Assembly (NCBI RefSeq): GCF_958298935.1
Contig: NC_084942.1
Coordinates: 11,663,501 to 11,727,500 of the forward strand
Origin: Phragmites australis
Taxonomy: Eukaryota; Streptophyta; Magnoliopsida; Poales; Poaceae
DNA: 64,000 nt
Direction of reading: 5' to 3'
Numbering within the stretch: position 1 is the first letter of the stretch; each line of letters begins with the position of its first letter. The translations under genes were made by a program, and so were the position numbers. Positions 33,296 to 43,921 of this stretch are shown here, piece after piece. Under the pieces are notes generated by a model. It saw only the letters and a list, made by a program, of their open reading frames with translations. It did no database searches and was not told where the DNA came from.

Positions 33296-33882
33296 CAGAA
33301 TATTTTGGCCCGACAGAGTTTTCGAAGACACATCTCCATCGTGGGGGTTTTTCGGAAGTCTCTCCATGGTGCGGAGGTTTTTGTGAAAGCTCTCTGTTGC
33401 CGGAGGCCTGTGAAAGGTTCTCCGTTACACTAGAGGTTTTGTAAAGTTCTCCATTTTTATGGAAGGTTTTGATGAAACTCTCCATTTTTACCGGAGGTTT
33501 TGGTAAAGCTCTTCGTTTTTACTGGAGGTTTTGGTAAGGTTCTTTGTTTTTACCGGAGGTTTTGTAAAGCTCTCTGTTGTTACGGGAGATTTTGGTAAGG
33601 TTCTCTGTTTATACCAGAGGTTTTGTAAAGCTCTTTGTTTTTACGGGAGGTTTTTGGTGAAGTTTTTACTGGAGGTTTTTGGTGAAGCTCTCTTTTTTTA
33701 CCGGAGGTTTTGGTAAAGCTCCCTATTTTTGTCGGAGGTTTTTGGTTAAGCTCTCCGTTTTTACCGGAGGTTTTTGGTGAAGCTCTCCATTTTTACTGGA
33801 GGTTTTTGGTAAAGCCCCCCGTTTTTACTGGAGGTTTTTGGTGAAGCTCTCTGTTTACTGGAGGTTTTGGTAAGGTTCCTTG
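33296..33882. repeat. Tandem array of short units, period about 31-33 bp
   Basis: About eighteen units of the form ggaggttttggtaaagctct followed by ccgtttttacc, with frequent one-base length changes. It codes for nothing stable on either strand. It lies between the 107-bp array and the next repeat region. Confidence 0.8.
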
Positions 33883-33889
33883 GCATGTA

Positions 33890-35045
33890 TTAATGTTGAA
33901 GGCCCTACACACTATCGGAGCTACGCAATACCTTCGAGGAAACCTAGGCAGTCTTACCTTCTAGGTGACCTAGGCATGCTACGCCCGCGGTGTGTAGGCT
34001 TGGTGTGCTCCCAAGGAAACGCTCGGGGTGCATTGCAACACTGTTCACCAAGGCTGTTCCCTGACGCATGGCATTTATATGACCGAAGCTGTGCCTTCCA
34101 GGGCACCCTGGGCATAATCTGCCTTGCAGGTGACCTAGGCATAAGCGGTGCCCACAGTATATAAGCATATCGTGCAGAGAGGATTCCTTGCGATAGCATT
34201 CCTTAGAACACCGCATCCTCACATCAGGGTAGTCCCCTGATATGCGGCGTCCACACATTATCGAGGCTACACAATACCTTCCAGGAAACCTGGGCAGTCT
34301 TGCCCCACAGGTGACCTAGGCATGCTACGCCCGCGGTGTGTGGGCCCCACTTCCGACTAGGGCAAAGCCTACCCTTGGGGAAACGTTTTCAGGTGACCTT
34401 AGGTTTAGGCAAGCGATGCTTACTGGTGCATGGGCTTGTCACACCTTCGGAGAAATCCCTCGAGGGTGCCGCAACTACATTACCAAGGAAGTTCCTTGAT
34501 AACCGGTATCTACACACTATCGAGGCTACACAATACCTTTCAGGAAACCTAGGTAGTCTTGCCTTTTAGGTGACCTTGGCTACGCTCGTGGTGTGTAGGC
34601 ATGTCGTGCAACGAAGATTCCTTACGACAGCATTCCTCGGAGCAAGGCAACTCTACCACCGAGGACATCCCTGGGGCGTGGCTTCGACACCCGAGGCTAT
34701 GCAAATGCCTTCCACAGTGCCCAGGGCATAATCTGCCTTGCAGGTGACCTAGTCATCGGCGGTGCCCGCGGGTGTGGGACTCACTGTCTATCAAGACTAA
34801 GCAATGCTTTCCAGAAAATCTAGGCAGTCTTGCCTTCCAGTTGACCTAGGCATGCTGTGTCCGCGATACGTGGGCTTGTCACACCACCCGAAGATGTCCT
34901 ACGAGTGGCGCTACAACACGGTCTATCAAGGAAATCCCTTGATACGTGGCAACTACACTTCCGAGGCCACACAATGCCTTCCAGGAAACCTGGGCAGACC
35001 CGCCCCCCAGGCAACCTAGGCACGATGCGTCTTGCGGGAGTGCAG
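33890..35045. repeat. Complex repeats with CCTAGG-rich units
   Basis: The block ttccaggaaacctgggcagt and the block gtgacctaggcatgctacgc recur near 33937, 34276, 34539, 34808 and 34975, separated by other shared blocks such as ttccttgcgacagcattcct. Units are about 170-340 bases and partly rearranged. The same region is present in G (61866-62345). Confidence 0.75.
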
Positions 35046-35461
35046 GGATTTTGCATGGTTATACTTGCTAAGTTTTGCAGTGTACTATTTGCAACAAGAA
35101 GCTATTTGTAGCATAAAACATTGCTAGGTTAAACAACTTCTCATGCTAAATGAGAATGTAACTTAAGTTCTACTGCATTTAATTAGTAGCTATCTATTGC
35201 AAAAAGACTTCTAACAATATAGTTGGAGGCCCCCAATAGACTCTAACCTTGCCGCATGAAAGACGGATCACTAGGTAAACTACTGGGTAGTCAACAGTGG
35301 GTGTACCTTTGTAGGAATAAGCCCTTTATTGTGAGGCTTGGCGGCCTCGAAGCCTATGGCTAGGCTGGGAGAGGTGAAGCTTGATTCCCTCCACCTTTAG
35401 CCATTGCCCAGCTCCGGAGGTAACTCATCCGGAGCCTGGCGGCGGCACATGGGAGGCGTGG

Positions 35462-36558
35462 TCAAAGGTCGGGAGAGGCGGTCCTCGATTGCCTCGGCCC
35501 CCAATTGCTGCCCGGCTCCAGAGGTACTTTGTTCGGAGCCTGGCGACAGTGTGTCCTCGACTCAGTTCTCGTTGCTGGGTATGGTACTATTGATAGTAGG
35601 GTTGGTGGTGATGGTGCAAGTTTGAGGGGCCAAGGATTCACCCGGGAGTTTGCCCTAGGCCCCCGAACTCTGCGTCGTCCTTCACCGGCTCCTTCTGCAG
35701 CCAGGTATTTGGCTTGCCTTCTGAGGTATTCCTCCCAGAAGGTAATGAGGGTGCGATAGTCGTTGGTGTTGTGGCCGTGCCCTAGTCCATGCAGGACACT
35801 CCCGTATGCCTCCGAGGGCATCGGAGCTTAGAGTTGTCATTGGGGTCGCTGCCAAAGGCAGTGTGCCCCGGAGCCTATGGTTTCCCCAGGGTTTCCTTCC
35901 CCCTTGGGAGACTGTCGAGGTCGTCTAGTGAACCTGTTTTCAAAGTTGAAGTGGTTCTGACTATGCCTCCCTGGACGAGGCAGGCTTGGAGTTCCTTGCG
36001 TGTGGTTGGCATTGCGAGGGCGACATCGGAGGCGTTGGCGGGATCCACACCTCCCGGAGCCCTCCGTCTCCTTCGAACCATTTCTTGCCTAAGGGGCCCA
36101 AGGAGGGCGCTAGGTGGATAGACTTTCCGAAGATGTTGGTTCGCTCAGGGTATTACAGGTGTGGTCAAAGGGGATACACAGGGACCAAGCCCAATTGGGA
36201 CCATTCCTTGGTTGGACTGCCCAGAACCATTAGAAGGCGGCCTGCTTGGCTGTGGCTTCGGCCGTGTCCTCCCCTGAGGCAATGAGGTCTTTGTTGTGCA
36301 GGGGCTGGAAGGCCTCTGCGCCGTTTGGAGTTCCTGTACTGACCTTGGGTCCTGGGTTGGCCAAGGTCAAAGGAATGCCGTCCCACAAGGTAGCGGGGTT
36401 GGAGCATGCATACAATGCGTATGGCTGAGACAGCCATGTATACAGTTGCATGCTTGCAAAGGTGGGTACGACGGCTTTAGCTGATTCTCTGGTGGTTTTC
36501 CTGGTGGATTCCTACCTCTCTTAGCACTTCTGTGTTTGAATCCCCACGGACGGCGCGA
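35462..36558 (-). pseudogene. Gag-like remnant of element D
   Basis: On the minus strand, downstream of the PBS, frames include an Ala/Gln/Pro-type start (LYTWLSQPYALYACSNPAT), then DDLDSLPRGKETLGKP and NTNDYRTLITFWEEYLRRQA with GEGRRRVRG. The HNTNDYR block resembles the spacer-rich Cys/His region of Tat-type gag, but the Cys residues are lost. The same frames are recoverable in G (63138-63743 minus) and E. I infer decayed gag. Confidence 0.4.
36541..36558 (-). promoter_or_regulatory. Primer binding site of element D
   Basis: Minus strand reads tcgcgccgtccgtgggga directly after the LTR. It is close to the tggcgccgtctgtggg site of Tat-lineage gypsy elements and to the B site at 47632. E, LTR1/LTR2 and G keep variants at the same place. 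Confidence 0.65.
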
Positions 36559-37474
36559 TGTTGGGGCAAGAGTTCGCCTTGCGCCAGCAAATATGGTGAG
36601 AGTTTCTGCTACGGAGGAGACTCAAGCTTGGAGATGAAGTTTGAGAGGAAGGAACACCACGAGTATATTGATGATAGAAAAAAATAGGTCGATCTGGGGG
36701 GGGGGGATCACATGTTTGCTGTGATGCCTATTCTGTGTCTGTCGCCACCGTTTTTCTTCGCCTTGTCTCCCCTTTTTCCGCCTCCTTCCCAGACAACCAT
36801 GGCCCCTTATTTATAGGGTCATGTGTAGCTTGGAGGACAAGTTATCATAATGTATGAATATCTGGGACCTGACCGAATTACTGGGCCTTATGTCAGATAA
36901 CTACTTTCTATCCTATCACAGAGGTAAATATCCACCATGGTAACTATTGTGGTGCCTGCCCTGTTGACTGCGGCAAGCCGGTCGCCAATTACGGCCCTAT
37001 GCCACACTGTCAAGGGTGTTAGGATAGCCTCCATTATTCCAGGGTGTCAAAGTGGCGCCCATCAGCCTAGGCATTTAATACCGGACACTTCTTGGCAGTC
37101 AAAGCACGACCGGTTCTCCCCTTTCGGTAGATCTTCCTAGGAACTGCTGACTCACCCTACTATCTTCAGGAAGGTGGCCCGATCATCCCGAGGCTGGGGC
37201 CTCGGGAGGCATGGATCAAGACGTGAACGCTTCGGGAAGCAGGGCTCCGGAATACTGGGGCTTCGGGAGGCTGAGGCTTCGGGGGACCGAGGCTTCGGGA
37301 GGCTGAGCGGGTTAAGCCAAGGGAAGGCTTCGCAGGTACAAAGAGGTATCGTGAAGGGACCTGATGACCTCGGAGGTCGAGCCTTTAGCTGAGGATCCGG
37401 AGATCAAGGCTTCAAGGGGACCTAAATAGTAATCTTCAACCATTATACTCAGGCTGGCTTGTTTTACCCCAACA
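36559..37474 (-). repeat. LTR3 of array D (5' LTR), 916 bp
   Basis: Plus-strand ends TGTTGGGGCA and CCCCAACA. Matches LTR2 along its length. A run of nine or so G near 36704 is an alignment problem spot. Followed by GTTTT and LINE sequence. Confidence 0.85.
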
Positions 37475-37479
37475 GTTTT

Positions 37480-38012
37480 GATCCCAGATATTTGTTTCAT
37501 AATAAGTCTTGCCAGATCCCCTCTTCGGTCAATAATATAAAGATCCATTTACATAATAGAGAGGTATTTTGATCTTTAGGTTTGCATAGGACACTATTTC
37601 ACCAGATGATACTTCTTTTTATCAGTGTCACTTTACCAGTAAAATCTGGATCGAAAGTTGTCAAGTCTTTTAAGTACCCCAGTGAAATTAGGAAGCAAGA
37701 CATGATGTATATTGGTAGGCTATTGAGAATTGAGTTAAGAAGTACAAGCAGGCTGCCCACATATAGATACTTGCCTATCCAACTACTCATGCTCTTTTCA
37801 AACCGTTCCACTACTCGTTTCCAGTCTGTATTCCAGAACTTTCAAAAATAAATTGGAATTCCAAGTTAGTGCAGGGGATGCTCACCCATGGCGCACGCAA
37901 GCAATTTAGCATAATGGTCAGCTTTATCGTGGGCCACACTAGAACAAAACAATTCACTTTTGTCAAAGTTGATCTTCAGACCAAAAAGTTATTCCATGAA
38001 GAGGATTGTGTC
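37480..38012 (-). pseudogene. LINE ORF2 RT end piece
   Basis: The minus-strand frame 37811-37599 reads MSSWIGKYLYVGSLLVLLNS followed by ILNSLPIYIMSCF, the well-known post-catalytic RT block of plant LINEs (LSSWKGK...GGR..LI.SVL.SLP.Y). Continuation toward 37480 fits the K..YHL.KW part, in shifted frames. The catalytic YADD is not in the window. Confidence 0.75.
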
Positions 38013-38660
38013 TGTTGGTGATATGCCGTAGAGACAATAATAGAGATGATTGCATCACATCTATGTTTATGTTTTCATGAATAATATGTTATTTGGTTCC
38101 TTAGATGATTATCATTTACATTGATTAGAAAGTATGTGACTTGTTTGTGAAGCTCTTTTTTTGTTGTGATGTTATTTTAAATGATCCCTAGTCTTATACC
38201 ATTATATAAGACAATAATGATTCACAGACTAGCACATGTATGATGATCATGTTTCGCAAACAATAGTTATAGAGATAACAAATCAATAATGTGGACATAA
38301 GTTAGAGAACATGGTGTTGGATAGACCCACCTTGACATACTACTTGGATTGTTATATAATGTGTCATCAGTTGTAATCTCAAATGGTGTACTTGCAAGAT
38401 CCTTAGACTTAAGATTGTCATTGTTTCCTATAATGTGTAGTGGCACACTTTACAGCTGTCAAATGCTACTCTGTAACTCAGTAGCCGTAAAGGTAGTTTT
38501 TGAGTTTACCATGAAACATATAGTGGGGGTGTAAGTGATTAAGATGGAATTTGCCCCTCCGATATAATGAGAGAGATATCTCTGGGCCCATCAATGTGGT
38601 TGGCTTAGAAAGTGCATAGCCATGTCAATGTGATTAAAGAGTTAATCATAAGGATAGCAC
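38013..38660 (+). repeat. Copia-type LTR fragment
   Basis: Starts TGTTGGTGATATGCCGTAGA, close to the tgttgg.gatatgccctagag start of a widespread grass copia LTR family (from memory). It is bounded left by LINE and right by Harbinger sequence. There is no internal region or partner LTR here; the right end is uncertain. Confidence 0.55.
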
Positions 38661-38675
38661 ATGCCTCGCCTTGAG

Positions 38676-39149
38676 CCATCATAAATATGGGTAGAGTCTT
38701 GCATTGTTTCTGATTTTATAGGGTACACCCATTGATCTATGTGTAAGCATCTCAGGTCCAAGTTGACCAATAGCATATAAAACTTCATTGAAATATCTAC
38801 TAACAGTTTCAGATGATCTTGTGAAATGAAACTTTATGTCCCTATTCTTTTTCATGTGGCCTACAGTTTGGAGAAACATCGTAACTTGTTCCTCAACCAA
38901 GAAATGCCAAGTATATCAGAGTGCATCCATAGAATGAAACTTGGTGCATAGTTTGAAGAATACATGTTTACTCATTCTAAGAAGTTTAACACAGTCTAAA
39001 TCCTGCTCACAATACAATTTCTCTAGGTATTTCATCCTGTCTCTGTTTCTCTCCAAAATAGAATACCTTATAGGGCTACTTTTATTATGCATGTAATTGA
39101 TTATTGCCCAATATGCCACTCTAAAGATTGGTGCACTCTCAAATGCCAA
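38676..39149 (-). pseudogene. PIF/Harbinger-type transposase (HARBI1/ALP1-like), N-terminal half
   Basis: Minus-strand frames 39149-38916 and 38900-38679 give CVKLLRMSKHVFFKLCTKF, then VEEQVTMFLQTVGHMKKNR, FTRSSETVSRYFNEVLYAIG and IRNNARLYPYL. This is the conserved region before the DDE_Tnp_4 nuclease domain in plant HARBI1-like proteins. The nuclease part is missing, cut by the copia LTR side. One frame change lies near 38905. It could derive from a transposon or from a domesticated ALP1-like gene. Confidence 0.75.
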
Positions 39150-40500
39150 GTGGCTTCAACTTTTTGCCGCATGAGAGAATAATTCTTGCTGTTTCCAGCT
39201 TTCCGCACTTGCGAGGGAGACAACCGACCATGGAAGTTGGACACGAGGCAAAGAAGAGAAGGAGAAAATGACCTTGATGCTGCTCGATAAGTTCTGAAAG
39301 CGGCAAATGAGCAAGAATTCTTCTCTCATATGGCAAACATGGATGTCACTGAAAAGTGAATGGCATTCGAGAGTACGCCACTCTTTAGAGTGATAAGTTA
39401 AATATCTCGCAAGTTGGTGCAACTGTCTCCTTTCCTTCTTATTTATTTCCGATGTTTCTAACCTTGTTGAGCAATTAATTGAAACCTTTGTGAACAATGC
39501 CCATGTGTTGCTTCATGTCTGGTTAGAAATATAGATACGATAGATATTAGTTTGTTCTTGGAAAAAGTTGTGCTTGATGCTGTCTTGAGAAAGTTAAGCC
39601 CCATAAGTTTTAGCCCGCGATCGGCTGCTAGGTTCATTTTGTGTAAGTTGTCCTGATTGACTTTTTAAATGTCACCTACTTCATTCTAAACTCTGAAAGT
39701 CTGAAGGACAATGTCCTTCAGTCACTCAAGAATGAATGGAACTGCTGGACACCAAGTATCCATTGCTCTTCAGCATGCCATTTTCATAGTTATTTTAGAC
39801 ATAATGCATGCACCATGAAGATGCATGCATCATCCAGCAATCGTTGACAAGTGACGACATAATATTTTTTTTCAGGTCATTCGCCGCAAAGGAACATGGA
39901 GCTACCACTGTGCTTGTGGAGCGTTATGATAATTTCTATTGTTATTTATCTGTATGATATTCGATGCCGAAAATGTGAGTACATTGGATTTATGTATGGG
40001 AGCGAACAGTTTTTCAAGCTAAATAATTCTTCATGTGACTGCTATCTGACTATAGTGTTTATTGCTATGAAAAAGCAAAGCATCCATGCTGACATACCCT
40101 CTGCAAGACATTGAGTTTGCAAAGTGGTCACATGGAGTACTGCATGATAGATGAAATTCTTAAGCACATTTGTCTTTTCTTCTGGAGCATCTACATTTGC
40201 AGTAATTGTTTTGATTGACCAAATATGCTTGGGTGTGACAAACAACGCTTCAAAGGCTAATACGATAGTAGGGAACAATTTTCTACCAAGTAATTACGGA
40301 GTCATGTAAATGGAGATTGAATTTCATTATGTAAAGGTACATTGTCACAAGATGTCATCACATCATACAAGGGAATTTGCATGTTTTGGATTTAGAAATT
40401 TGGAAGACATTTATGATCTGTTGCAACACATTTGCACTTCAGCTAGTGTATATATATGTGTGTGTGTTGAGTGATTGCTTGATTGATTCTTTGGTTGATT
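39150..40500. other. No recognised feature
   Basis: May contain upstream parts of the Harbinger element (minus frames 39156-39497 and 40042-40278 lack known motifs). No TIR or TSD was found. An alternating tatatatgtgtgtgtg tract lies near 40450. Confidence 0.4.
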
Positions 40501-42280
40501 ATGTGAGTTAATATACTTATATATACATGGCATATACTATATAGCTTTATATTTGTTCATGTATATGCTAGTGAATACAAGAAATATAATTAGAAAATAG
40601 AAAGGAAATTGGAAAAGCTATTCAGTCCGAAACCCATAGATCCAGCCCAACCTACCTAGCTTTCTCACCCACCTCTATTTTCTGGCCCAATCGGCCAATC
40701 GGTCCAGCCTTCCTCTCCCTCCCCTTCTTCTCTTTCCGCCCGGGCCATCCGGCCGAGCCGGCACAAGTGAGCCTTCCGCCTCCCTCTCTTTCAGTCTATG
40801 ACACCCAGCCCCACCTGTCATCTCTCTCCCTCCCCACTCCCCTCTCTGCTCCAATCAAGCATCAAGCTCGGTCATGGGGACACGCACGTGGAGAAGCGCC
40901 AAGCCAAGCCAGATATTGCACGGAATGACCCAAATGGATACGCCAGTGGATATGGGAGCTAGATCTCGCGAAGAACTCTGAACCCAATCCGCCGGTCAGA
41001 CCAAATCCGTTCAAATCTGAGTCCAGTTCACACATATGAGTTTCTAGAAGAAGATCCAGAGAGTTCTAATCCCGTCCGTGATCACATTGCTCGGTTTACC
41101 TATTTGGTTGCACATTTGATTCCCGACTTGAGCTTGATATAGCGTGTATGTCCATCGGACTCCGCCCAAACCTAAACCGAAACGATTGCGAGCCCACATG
41201 TCCTCCCATGTATAAATAGCACCCCCTAGAGCTTCCTCATATCATCCCGCAGCTTTCTCCCACCAAGATGAAGCAAAATTGCCACCTATAGCTCAACTCT
41301 AATGAGCTTCCAGTGCTTTACCACCCCTCGCCGTCGCCAGCATCACCGGAGCCTCACCGACATCAACACGTGCCTTACATGAGTTCATCGTACCTCCCCT
41401 ATACTTTTCCACCGCTCGCCAGAGCTTTTGGATCGTGGGAACCCAACTCCGGTGAGGATCCGGCCACGTGCTGCCACCGGAAGCTCACCGGCACACTCTG
41501 TGCCGTCGGAGATAAGCGCAACTATGTAAGTGCCGTGCGATATATGCTGAACGGCCAAGATTAGATCATCCCGTACCCCTTCGTTCTTACGCAATCAGTG
41601 TTACAGAAACCTAGTCAGCATGTCCACATGGCCAACACGTAGGCGCATCTGTCCGACGTGTCATGCCATGTCAGTGCTAGATGCCGAGTCAGCAGACCGA
41701 ATCAGCATTTCTTTTCTTTTTATTTGTTTATATGTTGAGCTAACATCATATATGGTGTATATTGTGCAATAAATGGTTTACAGTATAAAACTAATTCTAA
41801 AAATAATAATAATTAGGAAAATAATTTTAATAATGTTTTTATATGTTTATTTAATTCTATTTAATATTTCCATGATTCAAATAAAAGCTAGAAAATTCTA
41901 GAAAAAACATAGAAAATCCCAGAAAATCATAGATGACTCTAGAAAATTTCTATCAATATAATTGCATCTATAGATTATCTTTTTGGTCTTGTTTCAATCT
42001 TTAGGACATCATGACTAGTTAACTGTAGCTCCGTTTTGACCCGTTCTTTCGCTGGATTGTCCCAAAAAGTGTGATGTTGTGTGTGATAATGTTTGTTGTC
42101 CCAAAAAGTTGTTTTCTTGAACATATTTATCCCAGGTTTTCGAAATGTTTTATTTTACAAATATGCATGCTAATAATTGGTCGGGAATCCCAAGAGTTAC
42201 ACTTTGCAGTAGATTTTCCTTGTAGTTATGGTTTTGAGCTATGGAAGAGTAGATGATGCTTAGCTTTGCTTTAGGATGGT
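40501..42280 (+). repeat. Probable gypsy-type LTR fragment
   Basis: Composition goes from AT-rich to C-rich leader to a promoter (catgtataaatagcaccc, about 41209) and then gene-like CCG-rich DNA. It ends in an AT-rich part with ctagaaaattctagaaaa words and a tagctccgttttgacccgttc clause. This profile is usual for long LTRs of some grass gypsy families; ends and internal region are not found. Element A interrupts or abuts it at 42281. Confidence 0.4.
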
Positions 42281-42973
42281 TGTTGGAAACCTGCATAACC
42301 GGACAAAGTAATGAGCCTTCGGAACCCCGAAGAGATCTGAAGGCTAGGTGGAGAACACACCGAATGAGGAACTGTGCCCTGATATTAATATCACATGTCT
42401 TTTCAGTTACATTGCCAACCCTTTTATAGGCCGTACCCAACCACTCCCTGATATAGTTTGTGATATTACCCCTTCAACTGCCATATTCTCAGCATATTCA
42501 TGGGTAATTTGGTACCTTCCTAAGTGCAACCAGCCTATTTATAATTCTGCCATCGGTTGTCTTCGGTTGCTAGGAACGGTCACCCTTCCTCAGTCTCTCG
42601 AAGGCACACACTCGGCAATGCCTCGGGCCTCTCTTTAGTCATCTTTCTGGTAGCACCAAGTGAAAGTCTTCGAATGCCCTTCGAAGGCCCGATGATGGCT
42701 TTGCCTACGATGATACCTTTAGCGTCCATTTAGTTGATTCCCTCGTGGCGCCGAGCGAAGGCCATCAGTCTAGACCCGAAGGCCTGGCATAGGCTTCGCA
42801 TATTCCTTCCAATGGAGTCATTCCCACGGTTCCGATCTAACAAAGAGTACCTTCAGAGTGCCGAACGGTTCCTGCATCATGAGACAACAACTAAGCTTTA
42901 TCAGTAAAGTGGTCGCATAGGTCTTCGACCCAGTACTCAAAGAGCAGGGGGGGCATGAGACCATTCCCCAACA
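42281..42973 (-). repeat. 3' LTR of element A, 693 bp
   Basis: Plus-strand ends TGTTGGAAAC and CCCCAACA. The right part matches the reverse complement of the B LTR start (tgttgggg..gatctc..ccccc). It is rich in cttcgaa/ttcggt words like B. A reversed TATA (tatttataa on plus) is near 42535. Confidence 0.7.
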
Positions 42974-43226
42974 GCAACCCGCCACGAGCGAGGTTCCTCT
43001 TCGATGGGCCGAACCCGTGAATTAGATTGTATCACCGAATGTCGTCCCCTTTGGCCCATCGAAGGCATCGTGCTATTTGATTCACCTTCGACAGAGGAGC
43101 CCCCCTTGCACGCTCAAAAGGTCTGTTTTTCCATTAATGTCGGTTTCTGTTAAGATGGTTGGACATTAGAGGTGCCAGTTACCACTTACTTGGCCTAACT
43201 CCATTTAATAGACGGTTATATTTTCA

Positions 43227-43900
43227 AGGCACTGTAACACCCCAAATTTCAATTTTTGCAATAATTTAAAAATTTTGCTAGAAATTAAATAGGTGGTTGC
43301 AATTTTGTTCAATAGGAAAATTAATTCTCGGGCCGTTTCTTCCTCTAAATCCGGCCCAAACGCGCCTCTCCCCCTTTTCTTTCTCCCTCCGGGCCTTTTT
43401 CTTTTTCTTTCTTTTCCCGCTGGCCCGTCTCTCTCTCGGGCCGTGCCTCTCCTTCCTCCCGTGTGGGCCGCCCCGCCCGAGCTAGCCTGCTGCGCTAGGC
43501 CGAGCCGCCCCCTCCCGCCCTCTGTTCCGCTGCCAAGCAGGCCCCACCCAAGCCGAGCCGCGCCAACCCGCCGACTCCGCTTCTTCAACCTCCAGCGCGC
43601 CCGATCCCCTCCGCTGGCTCGCCGCCGAATCGGCGCCTCCCCGCGCCCCCTCCCCTTCCAAAATCGGCTGGATTCAATGCCATAACTCCCCACTGAGCGA
43701 TTTCGCCCGTTTCCCCCTTCTCTACCTCTCTCTATTGCCCAATCAAAGCAACGAAACCGACACCATTGAACGCCATGCCCGCCGGCCGCCTCTCTTCAAC
43801 TTCTGGCCGATGCTCTCCCTATTTCGCGTATTTAAGCCATCCATCATCTCCCTTGCGACATCCCGCACATTTTGCACCCGTTTCCCCCTCCTTTTGCACA
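43227..43900 (+). repeat. LTR fragment starting TGTAACACCCC
   Basis: TGTAACACCCC at 43227, a thymine-rich stretch and a C/G-rich leader (gggcc words) are typical of one grass gypsy LTR type. Frames at 43205-43693 on both strands are GC-driven and not genes. The right boundary with the antisense gene leader (TATA-like cgtatttaagcc near 43827) is unclear. Confidence 0.5.
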
Positions 43901-43921
43901 TTTTGCACATTTTGCAATCTG

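Larger units (their letters stand above)
29410..37474 (-). mobile_element. Three-LTR tandem array D of a non-autonomous LTR family
   Basis: On the plus strand: LTR1 stub (29410-about 29603), internal 5' end (to 30089), LTR2 (30090-31016), full internal region (31017-36558), LTR3 (36559-37474). Outer flanks GATTT/GTTTT are a 5-bp TSD with one mismatch, so the array sits at one insertion site. The internal region has a gag-like remnant next to the PBS, three tandem arrays and an antisense ORF; there is no pol. The PBS (gcgccgtccgtgggg) is of Tat type. It would be mobilised by a relative. Confidence 0.8.
22267..38012 (-). mobile_element. LINE (L1-type) 3' part, split by two nested insertions
   Basis: Three minus-strand pieces read in order 37480-38012, 28691-29404, 22267-22720. 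They give consecutive parts of a plant LINE ORF2: end of RT, zf-RVT region, and C-terminal tail. An oligo-A run lies at the far 3' end (ttttttt on plus, about 22267-22273). The gaps hold elements D and F. The 5' part is absent; the right border is a copia LTR at 38013. Confidence 0.75.

Noticed and set aside
33531..33716. Repetitive peptide frame in the 31-bp array
   Set aside because: Unit length is not a multiple of three and varies, so no stable repeat protein can be encoded.
32485..35045. CRISPR-like array
   Set aside because: Units are directly adjacent or diverged with no equal unique spacers; eukaryotic LTR element context.
43205..43693. Open frames of 162 and 130 codons on opposite strands
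   Set aside because: Both are caused by the CCG/GGC-rich LTR leader. No motif, and the two frames overlap fully.
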